64,000 nucleotides of DNA from Larimichthys crocea (taxonomy: Eukaryota; Chordata; Actinopteri; Sciaenidae). The translations under genes and the position numbers were made by a program. This document shows, one piece after another, positions 12,698-25,263 of the stretch; position 1 is the stretch's first letter, and the number at the start of each line of letters is the position of its first letter. The notes beneath the pieces were generated by a model. It was given only the letters and a program-made list of their open reading frames with translations. It was not told the origin of the DNA and did not search any database. The stretch is taken from positions 15,398,865 through 15,462,864 of the forward strand of contig NC_040022.1 of assembly GCF_000972845.2 (NCBI RefSeq), given 5' to 3'.

Positions 12698-15600
12698 CAG
12701 GTGCATGCAGATAAAAGTGTGTCCGCACCAACAATCAGACAGAAAACTGTACAACATATCCACACCCCGATGACACATATTAGTGATGTCGCTATGCCGT
12801 TGCCATGGTTTCAGGCTCGCTACAGGAAGGAGCACGCTCAGCAGAGAAACGCTCCATCACTCCCTCTGGTGGAGAACCTGCTGAAGGACAACACGGACGG
12901 CTGTGCCCTGACCACCCTGCTGCACTTCTACTGCTCACAGGCTGTCAGACTGGAAGGTGGGATCAACACCTCAACCTGTAACCACACCCACCTGACCTCA
13001 CTAACCACGCCCTCTTTTAATTGTAATTGTCACAATTCATAAACTCCAAAGTCAGTTCAGTGTCAGTCAAATTACATACAATGAGCTTAACCACAGTGAT
13101 TTTCAGTCTCAGCACAAAGGACGCTCTCTCTGCTCTGAGTACAACTTTACATTTGAAGAGTCGGGCCTCAAACAAAGAGTGTATTCATTATGATTTTGTT
13201 TTCTGAAGGCTCCTTTCCTTATGAATGTATAACAAAGTGAGCGAATTCAGTAGAACAACAGTAGCCTTTTGCGGAAAGTGTTTTATAGTTTTCAGTGCCC
13301 TAATCTCAAAATACAACAGACATAAGCATCCTGTTGTTTCACTTAAATGATACAAACGTTGAATAACACTCAGGGTACTGACCCAAGAAAGACACTGTGA
13401 GGCAGAGAGGATTCAGGAAAAGACACGGAGAAGGAGTGCGAGACAAAGAGAAACAAAGACTTGTTTCCTCTCAAGCTCGCCTGCGCCCTCATTTCTAAAA
13501 ATGCCCAGGGTTGGGTTGTGATTGGTCACGAGGGGCGTGTGACGGAGAGCCGTTAGAGGAGTCTCTGGCTGCTATTTCAAAGATAAACAACTCTCGTGTT
13601 GCTGCTCGGGATTGAATGTAGTTCACATGGAGCTCATACACATGTGGACCAGATGTGGACGCGAGTTAAACTTCATTGAGGTCTCCCTGCTGGCAGCTTG
13701 ATTTATTCTAAAAAAAACAATAAAGAACTACAGTAAAGCGAGTAAAGAGAGTGACATCAAGTTTGGTTGTCTGATCTGTTCGACATTAAACACACGCATG
13801 GGCCGTCCTTACAGTAACGTCATGGGATAAAAATCCTGATGATTCATCCAGAGGGAGTTGAGAACAGTTTGAAAACTTGGCATGAATTGTTTCTGTGATT
13901 ATGTGCGATTAAAATCAGCTACTGTATATGGCACACATAAAGTAGGGTCATTTTCCTCTAATGTGTTCTTTTTTAAAACGTAAACTATTCCTTATCTTTT
14001 CTTCGCCTTCCTGCTTGGCCTATCCAAACCCCTCCTCCCTTTTGTGTGTGTGTGTGTTTGTGTGTCCGCCTGACCCCTCCCCTGGCTGAGCAGATATCTG
14101 CCTGAAGGAGACTATGTCTTTGGCCGACAGTCTGTACAACCTCCAGCTGGTGCAGGAGTTCTGCAGGAACAACCTCAACCACTGCTGCCACTTCAGCCTG
14201 GAGGACATGCTCTACGCGCATGCATCCATAAAGGTAAGGAGGCGGGTATTTAGATGTTATAAGGAAAAAAAAAAGAAAAACATAAGCGGAGGATGTGGAA
14301 AGATGCTATTTTTATCATGTGGACTGAGTTAAAGAAACAGAGAAAAGAAAAGTGTTTCAGGGAATAAGAAAAGTCACGGGGTGGAAATGACAAAAAGGCA
14401 AAAATGAGTCATGCAGGGGAAAAGTTTAATAATGAATGTGTGCGAGCAGGCTCGGTTCTCACAGGGGTTGTTATTGTGTGTGTGTGTGTGTGTGGATGTA
14501 TTAGCAGGGACATAAAGATCATTTTGCTACAGTGAGTATTGCTTTGCTGCCAGATTGAATAAATATGATATGTCTGTGTTGGTGCTTTTCGTGTACAGAC
14601 ACTGCAGGCCAAATACCCTCCCTCCCTCTCCCTCTCTCTCTATCAGACAGAGGACAGATTCAGCTCCAAGGAGATTCACAATCCTGACCCATCTCTGCCT
14701 GCCTCTCTTGTTCTCTCCCCCCTCCACCTCCTCTCTGTTCAGTTTGTATCAGACAACTAAATCTGAGATAACACAACTGCTTCAGGCTTGGATCTCCCCA
14801 TTTCACACACATTTGATTCCTGATTAATAAAAGACTTTTTTTTTTTGGGTACAGCATCTCTCTGTGCCATCCAGATGAATCAGAAGCAGCCTGTGTGGGT
14901 AAATAGTATGCAGAGAGAGTGGGTAGAAACATTCGGATTCAAGTCACGGCCCGAGCTGACCGGGACTTTCCATTCTTCAAAACAACACAGCAGACAGATT
15001 TCACACTTGTGCACTCTGTATCTCTGTCTTCCTTTCTCACTACATTGTTAGAGTGAGTGTGTACTGACTGTATAAGTCCCACAGTTGCACAAGTAGGCAA
15101 AGAAGAGGGAGAAAAGAGGTCACGAAGAGCAGTTTAAGAGAATGGCACATTGCCCTTTCACCACAGACTCACTGCCCACTGAGTTTAACTAGTGTTTGTG
15201 TGTGTGGCTGTGTGTGCATTTATATAATATATTGCACAAAAATAAATGTTGTTTATGCTGTTAACCACTTTACTCTGCAAAATGAAGAGCCAGTTTAGAG
15301 GAAAGAAGTTTTTGTCTTTGTATCCCTGCTATAAATTAATTAAATTGGGCTGTGTGTGCTGACCAAAAGGTTTCCTACAGATGAAATCATCTGTATAGGC
15401 CTCCAGAGACTCTCTGTTTATAACATGAATGCATTTATCGTTGATGTGGGTTACTCACCCGCTGCTTTGTGCATCCATCTGTGCATATGTGACATATTTA
15501 AACTAAACTCCAGATGGTGTTTTTGGACCGTTGTCATGAGGCGTATGGGTTTGACATCAAACCACTTAGACAACAGACCGTGTACTAATATTCAGCTACA

Positions 15601-15815
15601 CATACTCACACACACACACACACACCTGAGCCTGTTACCTAGCAACACTTGGCAGGCTGTGACCTTGTTGATCTGTCATGTTGTCTAATATCAGAGATCA
15701 TTTAACATCTTTACAGAGACACTGGGAGGAGAAGGTTTGACCGCAAAGAGACAAATGTTGTGCTTATAACACTGATTAATAACTTCATATATGACTGCAA
15801 CGTTAACCATAAAGA

Positions 15816-15863
<48 letters not shown>

Positions 15864-18800
15864 GTTTTGCAGAGTAACTACCTGGTGTTTATGGCTGAGC
15901 TTTTCTGGTGGTTTGAAGTGGTTAAACCTTCATTTGTACAGCCCAGAGTCTTCAACCCAAACGGTAAAGTACAACATTGCAATAATAAATAGGACTAATT
16001 TTACCATGTCGTGCATGAAAATGATTAACTCCAATAATGAACTGAAGGTTGCGCTTGAATATTAAGTATTTGTCATCTGTTTTTCTCTGCAGCCTGCGAG
16101 CCTGTATCATCCTGTAGAAATATGGCTCCTGTGTCCAGTCCAGTCAAACAGAGCTATGCAGACAGACCTCACAGCCCAGAGAGCATCCCTGCAGAGGGTA
16201 AAACATGTGTTAATAATTAAAGATGTGCACAGATCTGTTTTTTTAAGGGCTGACTGTCGAGTGGCAGAGTGTGTGTTCGTGGTGTTTGAGTGATCCTGTG
16301 GGCAGAGATTTCACAGTGCTAGTTTGGATTGGTTCATGTTCCTTCCTTGCTTTTCACATTGTTTTCCATTTTCTTGAATTTAGTCATACTGTACAAACTT
16401 TTGTGGTGCTGTTTCAAGAAAAAAGACATAATAATAAGAGGCACAATCCCTTCTATTAGCTGTTACCAGGGGCATGAATACAGAGCATTTGAAGAATGTG
16501 TGGATGTTTTCTGTTTTGAAAGCAAAGGCCCTCTGGTGGCTGATACAGTATGCACTATACAATATCATCTATTTTGGAAATATCTATTATAGCAAAAGTA
16601 CAGAAGTAGTGGAGTGGACAGTTTAGCTCTCAAGACTAGCTTGGAAACTTATAAGTGAAACTTTGTACTAAAGCACTTCGCTGTAACTTCAAACTTCTGT
16701 GTGTCTGGAACAGGTGTAATGAGGAGATCTACCTCCATGTCCTACGTTGATGGCTGTGTTGGCACTTGGCCCAAAGAAAAACGGTGAGTATCCACCACAC
16801 TGAATCCAAGTAGAGCAGACAACACTTACTGACCTACAGATGTGAAGTTAGTAAACCAACAATACATGTCCTCCTTCTGTCAGCTCCTCTCCTCGTGGAA
16901 TCTCCTTTGAGATTCCTCTGGACGGAGACCCACCCAGTGAAGCTCCCTCCCTCCGCGGTATGACCCGCTCTGCCAGCAGCGACGGTCTTGGGTTCAAAGT
17001 TCACTTTGCATCTCGAGGGGGCATCAAGCGCCACCTCTCCCTCTTGCCCAATGTAAACGGTCAGAGCAGACACATACCAGAGGAGGATGAGGACTTTCCC
17101 TCCCACAAACCCTTGGGGAGAAACAACACATTCTCAGTCAAGAACCAAAGCAGGTACAGCAGAGGAATGTGTTATGATTAGCTTCAGACATCCCCTGAGG
17201 TACCTCATATTTTACACGGTGGTGACCTTAGATTTGCTGATTTCTCACACACAGAATTATGTTGTATAACCTGTATAACTGCATGAAGATAAATAACTAT
17301 GAGTTAATTTGCCCAGACCTGTCCCTAGGTACTCCAATGGAGTCCTGTCAGACAGCAACCACAGCTCCGATGATCACCATGGCGACCACAGCGGTCACAT
17401 CAGCCCAACAACTCCTCCGAGCATCGAGGAGGCCCTGAAGATTATCCATGACTCAGAAAGGCCCCACGCCAGCTTGGGTGTCGGGGACGGAGACAATGGC
17501 TTCTTTCTGCACGGTGCTGAGCCTTCAGACCCGCCAGGGGCCCAAGGTCAAGGAGACGACCCAGGTTCGGCTAAAGCCGACCCCAATTCTGTGTCCACCG
17601 ATGAAGTCGACACGGGCATCCATGTGAGGACAGAGGACATCCAAAGCTTGGATGAGGACTCCTCCTCTCTGAGAGACTATTCAGATATAGACCCAGACTG
17701 TGAGGCTATGACCCGGTGCTGCACTCTGTCTGACCGGTCGGAGAGGGATAGAAGCAGGGAAGCAGGACAGAAAGGGGTCGGTGATGCTAGCCCTGAGGGA
17801 GAGAGGGGAGATGGAGGTGACAGGAGCAGCCCATGTCCCAGTTCAGCACCAACACTCCCCAGATCACACACAGCCAGCCCTGCTTCGTCCTCTGGAGGCT
17901 CTGGAGGCATGGTCCGGATGACGAGCTTTGCAGAGCAGAAGTTCCGGAAGCTGGAGGGACGGAGCAGCGGAGGAACCACACCAGAGAGTTCAGATCTCAA
18001 TGTGCCATACACACACCCGCCAAAAAATATTTCCTCTCAGGTCTGTGTCCTTTTGCAGAGGCAGAAATGTAAATTGCAGTGATGTGGGTTGGCAGAGAAT
18101 TCATGTGAATGATCTTTGCACTTTCTTCTAGATCTCCACACCTCCTTTGCCAATCACATCCCCCTCTCCAGTAACGCCTTCTCCCAGAGACCCGTCCCAC
18201 CTGATAGCCTCAGAGATGATTCAGCTGAGGATGAAGCTGGAAGAGAAACGGAGAGCCATCGAAGCCCAGAAGAAGAAGGTAAACACATATAGACAAAGAA
18301 ACATAACCAGTAGTTTTAGCTTTGAATATAAATGTTCACGCCATCTTCCTCTCTTCACACACTCCAGGTGGAAGCAGCTTTCACCCGCCATCGTCAGAAA
18401 ATGGGCAGGACAGCTTTTCTGAATGTAGTGAGAAGAAAAGGAGTCACTGCACCCCTCAGCCCCGGCTCAGGAGGAGCAGAAACACCTTCTCCAGAGCCAC
18501 TTACATCCTCAAAGGAAACCAGCCAGGGCAGCATGGAGCGGGCGGAGAGATGCAAGCCAGATGGAGCAGCTCCTAAATCCCCCTGTGAGGATGGTGGAGG
18601 TGAGTAGTTCACTTTCATACCTGTTAAATGGCCAAAACAAAGCGAAGCCCATCCTCACATTTCAGACAAATAATGTGTAGATTAATTTTCTGCCCACTGT
18701 CTAGTTGAATTAATTAATTCTGATTAAATTAGTGATTGACTGACGTGTGTATTCATTGTGGTGATACAGGTGTGACTCCGGGAGAAATCGACCTTGCAGA

Positions 18801-21800
18801 TTACACTCGCTCCATCGAGAGACTGAACACGTCGCTGGGTTTCCTGCAGACAGAGATGCAGCGTTTGGCCCAGCAGCAGGAAAAGATCATGGCGATGAGG
18901 GAGCAGCAGCAGCAAGCCTGGGTCATCCCTCCTCCTGCTCCATCTCCACACAGGTAATGACAGATATTAATAATTTCACTGGAGAAAATAATTTTTCTGC
19001 AATCACTTACATGGCTGTTGTTTTTTGTCCCCGCAGGCAGCTTCGGGAGTTACGTAGCAGCAGTGTAACAGGCCGGGGATCAGGCCGAGGCTCTGTTGGG
19101 TCTTTGTCTCCCATCCTTTCTTCTTCTGGCTCTCCCCATGCTCCCAATCGTTCCCCTGCTGGCATTAAGCGGCGACCAGCTTCCTTCCATGCGAGGACAC
19201 CTCGGACTCCACGGCCAAACGATCTGAAGGTCACACCCTTCAGTCGAATGCTCAACACCCCCACCTCAGTGGACAGTCTACCTAGACTGAGGCGGTTCAC
19301 AAGCAGCCAATCCCAGCTCAGTCCATTTGCCTACCTGGGTCACAATGAGGGGCCAGAGGGAAGCAAGAACCAAGAGGACAAGGACAACAAAGAAGAGACA
19401 ATGGAGAGTGCTGGCACTACTCAGCCTTCTACCAAAGAAGCAGCCAAAAAGAAGGAAGATAAGAGACAGGAGGACAAAAAACAGACAGAGCAGGCTCAGT
19501 CGAAGGATGAAGTCAAACAAACAAGGTCATCAGAGGTGTTGTGTCAACCAGTGTCTGACATCCAAGGGCCCGCGGGAAGCCAGGTCAAGGCAGACCCCGA
19601 GGACAGGAGAGAACTTGTGGAGTTGCCTCTGTCTAGGCTGAAACCTCCTGGAGGATCCAGTGGTCAGGAGGTGGCAGGAAAGGGAGAGGTGGACAGAGAA
19701 GCAGGAGGAGACACTCTCGGAGATGACCAAAAAATGTGCTGTGGATTCTTCTTCAAGGTGAACTGGAGCTACAGAATTATATTTATAAGATAACAGTCAA
19801 GTTTTGTTTAATGATTATTCATGTGAGTTTCTGTAACACACAACTGTAGCTAAGAACCCATGTTTATGCTTCTGGCCAATTGTGTTTTGTGGAAATCGAG
19901 GCTGACACCTTCCTGGCACAAAGTGGATAAGCGTATTCCCCAAAATTGTTAATATAAACTTTTTTTTTTTAAACAATAGGACACATTTAAAGCAAACTTT
20001 TTAAACTATTATTCAAACTTTGCCCCAAATCCCAGAGTATACACACAAAACACACAAGGCTGTCCTGCTATGTTTACAGCAAACTCAAGACCAAGATCTT
20101 CATATTTTGTTATGTTGGCTTGATGAGTGTTTCTATTGTTTCCAAATGTATTCAATAGCAAGTAAGAACAGGGGGTATTGATAATATCAATTATGCTTCT
20201 TCACCTTCAGATATTGCTATGCAGCAATTAATAATGTTAACAGTTGCATCAGTTTACCCCATGTTTCTCTGCCTGGTCATCCCCTGCAGTAAAACTATAA
20301 TAACAGATGATATACACTGTTAATTAACTTCTCATCAATAATAAAGTCCACACAGCCTTGTGGTGCTATATTGAGATGCCTGCGACAGGAAGAATCCCAT
20401 ACTGTGCGAGTCTGGAACAACATGTGCAGTGTTGTGTGCCTGTTGAGCCGCGGGCTGATTAAAATGAATCTAGAGCCAAAAACACAGATGAATGTTAGAC
20501 CATTAGAGCTTTAATTATAGAGATATATACATAGGAGTTTTGAGGGATAAGGTGACAATTACACAACAACAATTACACACATTTTTTGTCATAACTTGAT
20601 ACACAATGTAGTAATTCATGGTCTGACTGATCAATTAAAAACTAATAATTATTTAATTAATTATAATAATTAAAAAATATGTCTGCCAGCTTGGCATTAA
20701 GGCAATAAAGGTGCAATCTAAATACTTCTACATATAATCTGATTCATGTACACAGGATGACGTGAAAGGGGAAGAGGACATGGCAGCAAAGAAGGCAGCT
20801 CTACTGGAGAAGAGGCTGAGGAGGGAGAAGGAGACTCAGGAGAGGAAGCAGCAGCAGGAGCTGGACCAGGAGCAGAAGAAGGAAGCCGCACGGTCTGTCT
20901 GACTTTCTGTTTAATTGCTACTGTTTCCAGGTTTATAGCATCAATACCTTTATGCACATTATGTCTTTTGAACCTACGTGTGCAGTCGTACAATAAATCT
21001 TTTATCTCTTTCTCCTCCTCCAGGTTGAAAGCCGAAGAGGAGCAGCTGAAGAAGGACGAAGAGAAGGCAAGGAGAGAGTACATCAGGAATGAGTATTTGA
21101 GGAAAAAGCAGCTCAAGCTGATGGTAGACATGGACGAGGTCATCAAGCCTCGATCTGGAAGTCTTAAGAAGAAGCCCCGGCCCAAGTCCATCCACAGGGA
21201 TGTCATGGAGTCATCTACTCCCCCTGCGAGAGCAACAGGTGAGCTGCATACAAATCATATGCCCAAACACACACTGTCACTGTACGGCAACCACTGACCT
21301 GTCCTTGTTGTGTTGCAGGGGTACGTCCTCGAGGTTTCTCGGTATCAAGCGTTTCTTTGGCGTCCCTCAATCTGGCTGACAACGATAGAGACCAGCCAAA
21401 TAACAGGAAAAACAACAGGTAAGACCCACTCTGCATACTTTGCCCTTGATTTACAAATAACAGATGCAAGAAGCACAAGAACAAGAAATATTCTACCTGC
21501 ACATGTCAATAAAACCCTACCAGCCTCATATATACCTTTTAAAATTATTATTCTAAGATGGCATGTATACACAGTTGAGGCCTGTACAGTTTATGTATTC
21601 TCATCCTAAATCAAAGTTGCTTATTAGAGTTGGCTGACAACTTAAAGCGCTACATGTTGACTTTACTCTTTACTGTCTTATTTTCATGCACCTTTTCATC
21701 AAACTAATCATGTGTGTTTAGAAAATCTGCAAGTATTTCAGAATGACTTCTTTTATTTCAAATACTGCAGTTGCTTTGTGCAGCTGACCATTTGTTACCA

Positions 21801-23437
21801 CCATTATGATGTGCCCTCCCACCGTTAAACTTCTAAAACATCACAACTCCCACCCTAAATTTCATTTGTGCCACACCCAGATATTATATACTCTGCTGTG
21901 ATTTTAGTTTCATGGGGTGTTTTGATGATGAGGTTATTTTTTCTTACACTCTGCGTCTTGATTCTCTTATATCCCTCTCTCCTTTGTTTCTCTCTATTTT
22001 TGCCTGCGCCACCTCAGAGGCAATAAAGTAGCTTCTGCCCACATCCCGTTCTTTCTGAGCTCTCCCAAAGAAAGAAAGGGAAGGTCAGTAATGCTCTGAA
22101 AAGTGGTGCTTTAACAGATGTGGCTCCATGTAAAAACGGCTCCATGCAACTTGCATTTCATTCGACGCAGGCAGTAGCCAGATGTCAACAGTGAAATAAC
22201 TTAACATATTTCATTACCATAGTTTTTGCTTCTGCATTAAGGTACATGGGCGCTGTGAGGCTGAGATGTTTCCGCCTCAGTTCTCCTCTCTCTGTCTTTT
22301 TCAGTATTGCTCTCAGGCTGTTGTTTGCTCTTTCCTCTGTGTTGGCTGCTCTGCGCTTGGCCACTGTGTTTGCTGTTTCTCAAGCTCATCTCTCACAGTA
22401 GTCTTAAAGACAGCACTGAGACTTTGCTTTGCTTGGCTGAACATGCCTTTCTATCCCACGCTGCACAGCTTTGTCAGAGTATGTACAGTATGATGAAATG
22501 CGAGACAACAGGCAGGGTTTGAAGAATCGTGTCACAGCGTCTGACCTTCTTTTACCACATCTGTGTGTGTGTGTGTGTGTGTGTGCATGTCTGTTCATGT
22601 GATCTGTCTGTGTATGCTTTCATATCTCGTACATGCGTGTGTATCAACCTTTACGTATTTGTCGTGGGTCTTTGTTATGTCTGTGTGTCATTTGTCGGTT
22701 TGTATGTGAACGTGTTCAGGCCGGATTCTGCTGAAGGTTTTTCCTCTTGTCCATCGACTGGTAGTCGGAACGGAGAGAAGGACTGGGAAAATGATTCGAC
22801 CACCTCATCCACTCCCTCCAATGCTGAGTACACAGGTATAAAACATACCTGTACATGTACAACTTTTACACAGCCACTGTACACAATGTGACAATTTATT
22901 TTTTGCAATCTTGTACCTTTGTTTTCTTCCCACAGGACCCAAACTGTACAAGGAGCCAAGTGCCAAGTCCAACAAGCACATCATCCAGAACGCTCTGGCT
23001 CACTGCTGTCTGGCTGGCAAGGTCAACGAAGGACAAAAGAACAAGATACTTGATGTATGTAATCATGTTTCTGTGTCTTTCTACATTAAAGAACATTCTA
23101 CAATTATACAATGACGTTTCTCTGTGATTTTCTGCAGGAAATGGAGAAATCCGAAGCCAACAGCTTCCTGATTTTGTTCCGTGACGCCGGGTGCCAGTTC
23201 CGATCCGTGTACACCTACTGCCCAGAGACAGAAGAGATCACCAAACTGGCCGGCATCGGGCCGAGGAGCATCACGACCAAGATGATAGAGGGCCTGTACA
23301 AGTACAACTCGGACAGGAAGCAGTTCAGCCAGATCCCAGCCAAAACCATGTCGGCCAGCGTGGACGCCATCACCATCGCCAGTCATCTGTGGCAAACCAA
23401 GAAGCAGGGGACGCCCAAAAAACTGCACCCTAAGTAG
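6337..23437 (+). CDS. camsap2: Calmodulin-regulated spectrin-associated protein 2 (3' part of gene)
   Basis: CAMSAP2 binds and stabilises free microtubule minus ends, supporting non-centrosomal arrays in neurons and epithelia. Coding exons, all phase-consistent: 6337-6516, 7548-7634, 11620-11652, 12815-12956, 14094-14233, 15873-15963, 16093-16197, 16714-16783, 16884-17153, 17329-18040, 18132-18278, 18368-18599, 18770-18953, 19037-19757, 20756-20892, 21024-21238, 21319-21418, 22018-22083, 22720-22835, 22936-23054, 23138-23437 (TAG). These give 1388 residues in the window; about 134 N-terminal residues lie upstream. Calponin-homology domain: 12815-15963 (ARYRKEH through WWFEVVKPSF). The middle is Ser/Pro/acidic linker. 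Coiled-coil segments lie at 18200-18420 (MKLEEKRRAIEAQKKK), 18790-18920 and 20756-21130. The CKK domain spans 22936-23437 and contains KEPSAKSNKHIIQNALAHCC and CLAGKVNEGQK, the CAMSAP2 rather than CAMSAP1 form. Teleosts carry camsap2a and camsap2b; which one this is cannot be told here. Confidence 0.93.
7716..8380 (-). repeat. Dispersed percomorph repeat, reverse orientation, two fragments
   Basis: Intronic in camsap2. Fragments at about 7716-7790 and 7930-8380 carry the phrases 'gcttagcataatgactg' and 'ttagatgagaagattgatac', which I recognise as a common percomorph dispersed repeat read in reverse. A forward fragment of the same family lies at 37820-38040. The element has no coding capacity. 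It contains a 15-bp palindrome at 8178-8192. Family identity is from memory; a repeat-library search would name it. Confidence 0.55.
9430..9695 (+). repeat. Dispersed fish repeat, forward copy
   Basis: Intronic in camsap2. It carries 'gtacagctgaggctgatg', 'gacctgatgatggtgct' and 'gatcaccaaagtcatt', phrases I recognise from an abundant noncoding fish repeat. A reverse-orientation copy lies at 10730-11010 and a short reverse fragment at about 56750-56850. No open frame is associated with it. Confidence 0.55.
10730..11010 (-). repeat. Dispersed fish repeat, reverse copy
   Basis: Reading the minus strand gives the same family as 9430-9695: the plus strand has 'ctttggtcccaggtgaaat', 'actttggcgacccc' and 'agcatattaacattg', which are reverse complements of parts of that repeat. 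The two copies lie about 1.1 kb apart in opposite orientation inside the same camsap2 intron. Confidence 0.5.
11348..11436. repeat. Inverted repeat able to form a long hairpin
   Basis: Left arm 11348-11385 and right arm 11403-11436 are reverse complements, apart from two extra bases in the left arm at two places and one G-T wobble. About 33 pairs would form around a 17-nt loop. It sits in the camsap2 intron, 184 nt before the microexon at 11620. It could be a small foldback transposon, a pre-microRNA-like hairpin, or a structural splicing element; the sequence alone does not decide. Confidence 0.7.
11620..11652 (+). CDS. camsap2: camsap2 microexon, 11 codons
   Basis: The 33-nt exon encodes SPSKWYWRLVP and is followed by a strong donor, gtaagt. 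The acceptor is an AG at 11618-11619 after a pyrimidine-biased stretch. It starts and ends in phase 0, so skipping keeps the frame between 7634 and 12815. Human CAMSAP2 has SPSKWFWKLVP at the same point, just before the calponin-homology domain, and to my knowledge it is absent from one isoform. A TAG occurs in another frame, so an off-by-one acceptor would stop translation. It is therefore almost certainly a real, probably alternatively used exon. Confidence 0.88.
12660..12693. repeat. GT dinucleotide microsatellite
   Basis: About 17 GT units lie in the camsap2 intron, roughly 120 nt before the exon at 12815. Similar GT/CA tracts lie at 10170-10198, 15820-15859 (13 nt before the exon at 15873) and 22564-22585. 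Confidence 0.9.
15820..15859. repeat. GT microsatellite abutting a camsap2 splice acceptor
   Basis: About 20 GT units end only 13 nt before the exon at 15873, replacing the usual pyrimidine tract with GT repeats. Length variation could affect inclusion of the exon, which completes the calponin-homology domain. Confidence 0.85.
22018..22083 (+). CDS. camsap2: camsap2 optional 66-nt cassette exon
   Basis: This open stretch of 66 nt lies between a good acceptor (cctcag) and donor (gtcagt) and reads GNKVASAHIPFFLSSPKERK plus GR. Both neighbouring junctions are phase 2, so joining 21418 directly to 22720 also keeps the frame. I do not recall a counterpart in the human protein at this position. 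It is likely a lineage-specific or tissue-specific cassette; expression is unproven. Confidence 0.55.
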
Positions 23438-24265
23438 TACCAGACCGCTGGGGCACGATTTGGACACGCTTCACAGAGGAATTTGTGGATTTTACTGTAT
23501 CATTAAAAGGACTCACTGTCCCACTGTAAGAAATCACAACTGGAATGTAGAAACACAAAAGGGCCTCACTGACGTTGTTGTTACACTACAGAGTTGATTA
23601 TCACGCTCTGGACTACTTCAATGGGGCACAAGTGTGTACTTGTCAGCATGTGTATCAATGTTCTCGTGTGCCAAAAAAAGAGAAGAAAATAAGAGGCGGA
23701 CCAATGCCTTACCTAGTTGAACCACTGAAGCAGTGAATGTCACGCCTCTGAAAGAGGCAGTTTGGTTTCTATAAGTTGATCATGTGTGGCCTTATGCTTG
23801 TTTTGTGTCATATGGATGCGCTGTGAGTGTTGGTGTCATTTTGTCAGCGCCTGTTGAAAAAGTCTGTTGTGATACAGGAGAGTTTGTGTGTACTCACAGG
23901 TCTGGGATCAGATTATGCGTCTCCCCCCATCCCCACGTCCCATAAGCCCAGGTTGTTAAAAGGGTGGCCTGTCTGATCTGTGATCAGGTAGAGGCAGCAT
24001 TTTTGATGAGAGTTTTTGCTGCTACACAGGCATGTGTTTTTTGGGTTGTTGTTTTTTTTTAAAACATGTGACTGAAATACTTAAAACAGTTCAAATTTGT
24101 GTATGTGTGTGTATAGTGAAGTACCAAGAAGAGTGAGGAAAATACCTCAATTGGTGATTGCAATTACTTTCCAAAAGTGTGAAATGATGAGATTATTGAA
24201 CTTGTGGAGTACCATCAAACAATTCTGGAAAGCACCTGCAATAAACTCTTAATTTATTTCATTTT
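23438..24265 (+). other. camsap2: camsap2 3' untranslated region with polyadenylation signals
   Basis: Noncoding sequence follows the TAG at 23435-23437. An AATAAA lies at 24240-24245, and a second at 24695-24700 could give a longer 3'UTR. The end point given assumes the first signal is used. GT-rich stretches are present at about 24090-24115. Confidence 0.55.
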
Positions 24266-25263
24266 GATATTGCTTTGAAGAGATTTTAAAAGGCGTCTTA
24301 GATTTTATTCAGAGAAACATAATATACTAAACGTATATAAGTTAAATTAATTTGTATATGATGGCAGATCCATTCAAAATGAACAAGTCCGCTTGTAGTA
24401 GCTTTCGAGTAGCTTTTATAATTTATCATGTACGTACGTGTATCAGTATGTTGTCGTTTGAGGCCTTTTATCGTGCTACAAATGCAAAAAGTGTGATCAC
24501 TCAACAGTATCACTGATAAGACTATCATCAGTAGTAGAATAGATGGAAAAAATTCCACTCTATGTCATCAGTCTGTGCAATTTAAGAGTCGTTTAAATAA
24601 TCACCGTTGATCAAATACTGAAAATGCCACTTTTAACGTGGATGTTGTCTTAACTATTAGATCTTGATTTCCCTCAGAGTAGTCCACACTTGTAAATAAA
24701 TGAATTCACCTCATGATAGCACTTCAAGACCCTGCCCACTCTGAGTCGTTTCCACTTCAGGACTGTCACGCTTGTTTTTTTCTGTTTTGTTTTTTGACAT
24801 TATGGTTACATTTTTCTTTTTTATCATGTGTTCCTTCGGTATGTGTTGACACTGTACAGATATATTTTGGCATATAGAAGTATTTTTTGTAACGACATTT
24901 ACCTGTTGGAGGCGTGTACTAATGAAGCAGTACAGTTGTTGAAGGAAGTGTGTTGAAAGTGTTCCCGACGAGACGAGGCTTATGAAGCCTTAATGAGGCT
25001 TTATTGAGGTGTTGTATGAAATCCATTAAGTATACTGAGAAAATCATAGTATTTTTTTTTCAACTCTGAATTCATTTTCTTCTCAATTTACTAAATATGC
25101 TCAACAGTTCATGGATTTTTTGTTGTTTTTCTATTCCTTTGAGCTTTATTAAAATGCCAGCTATCAACAGTATTCATGGTGTCTGCTTTCACATTTTTGT
25201 CTTGGTTGATTCAAGTGTAATGATGATAATAACCTCATTTAAACTGGTATTAATGCAGTTTGA

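Noticed and set aside
17677..18012. 111-codon minus-strand frame
   Set aside because: Antisense shadow of the 712-nt camsap2 exon.
20718..21206. 162-codon minus-strand frame
   Set aside because: Antisense shadow of the camsap2 coiled-coil exons at 20756-20892 and 21024-21238.
22936..23437. camsap1 or camsap3 as the identity of the CKK-bearing gene
   Set aside because: NALAHCCLAGKVNEGQK and the microexon SPSKWYWRLVP fit CAMSAP2.
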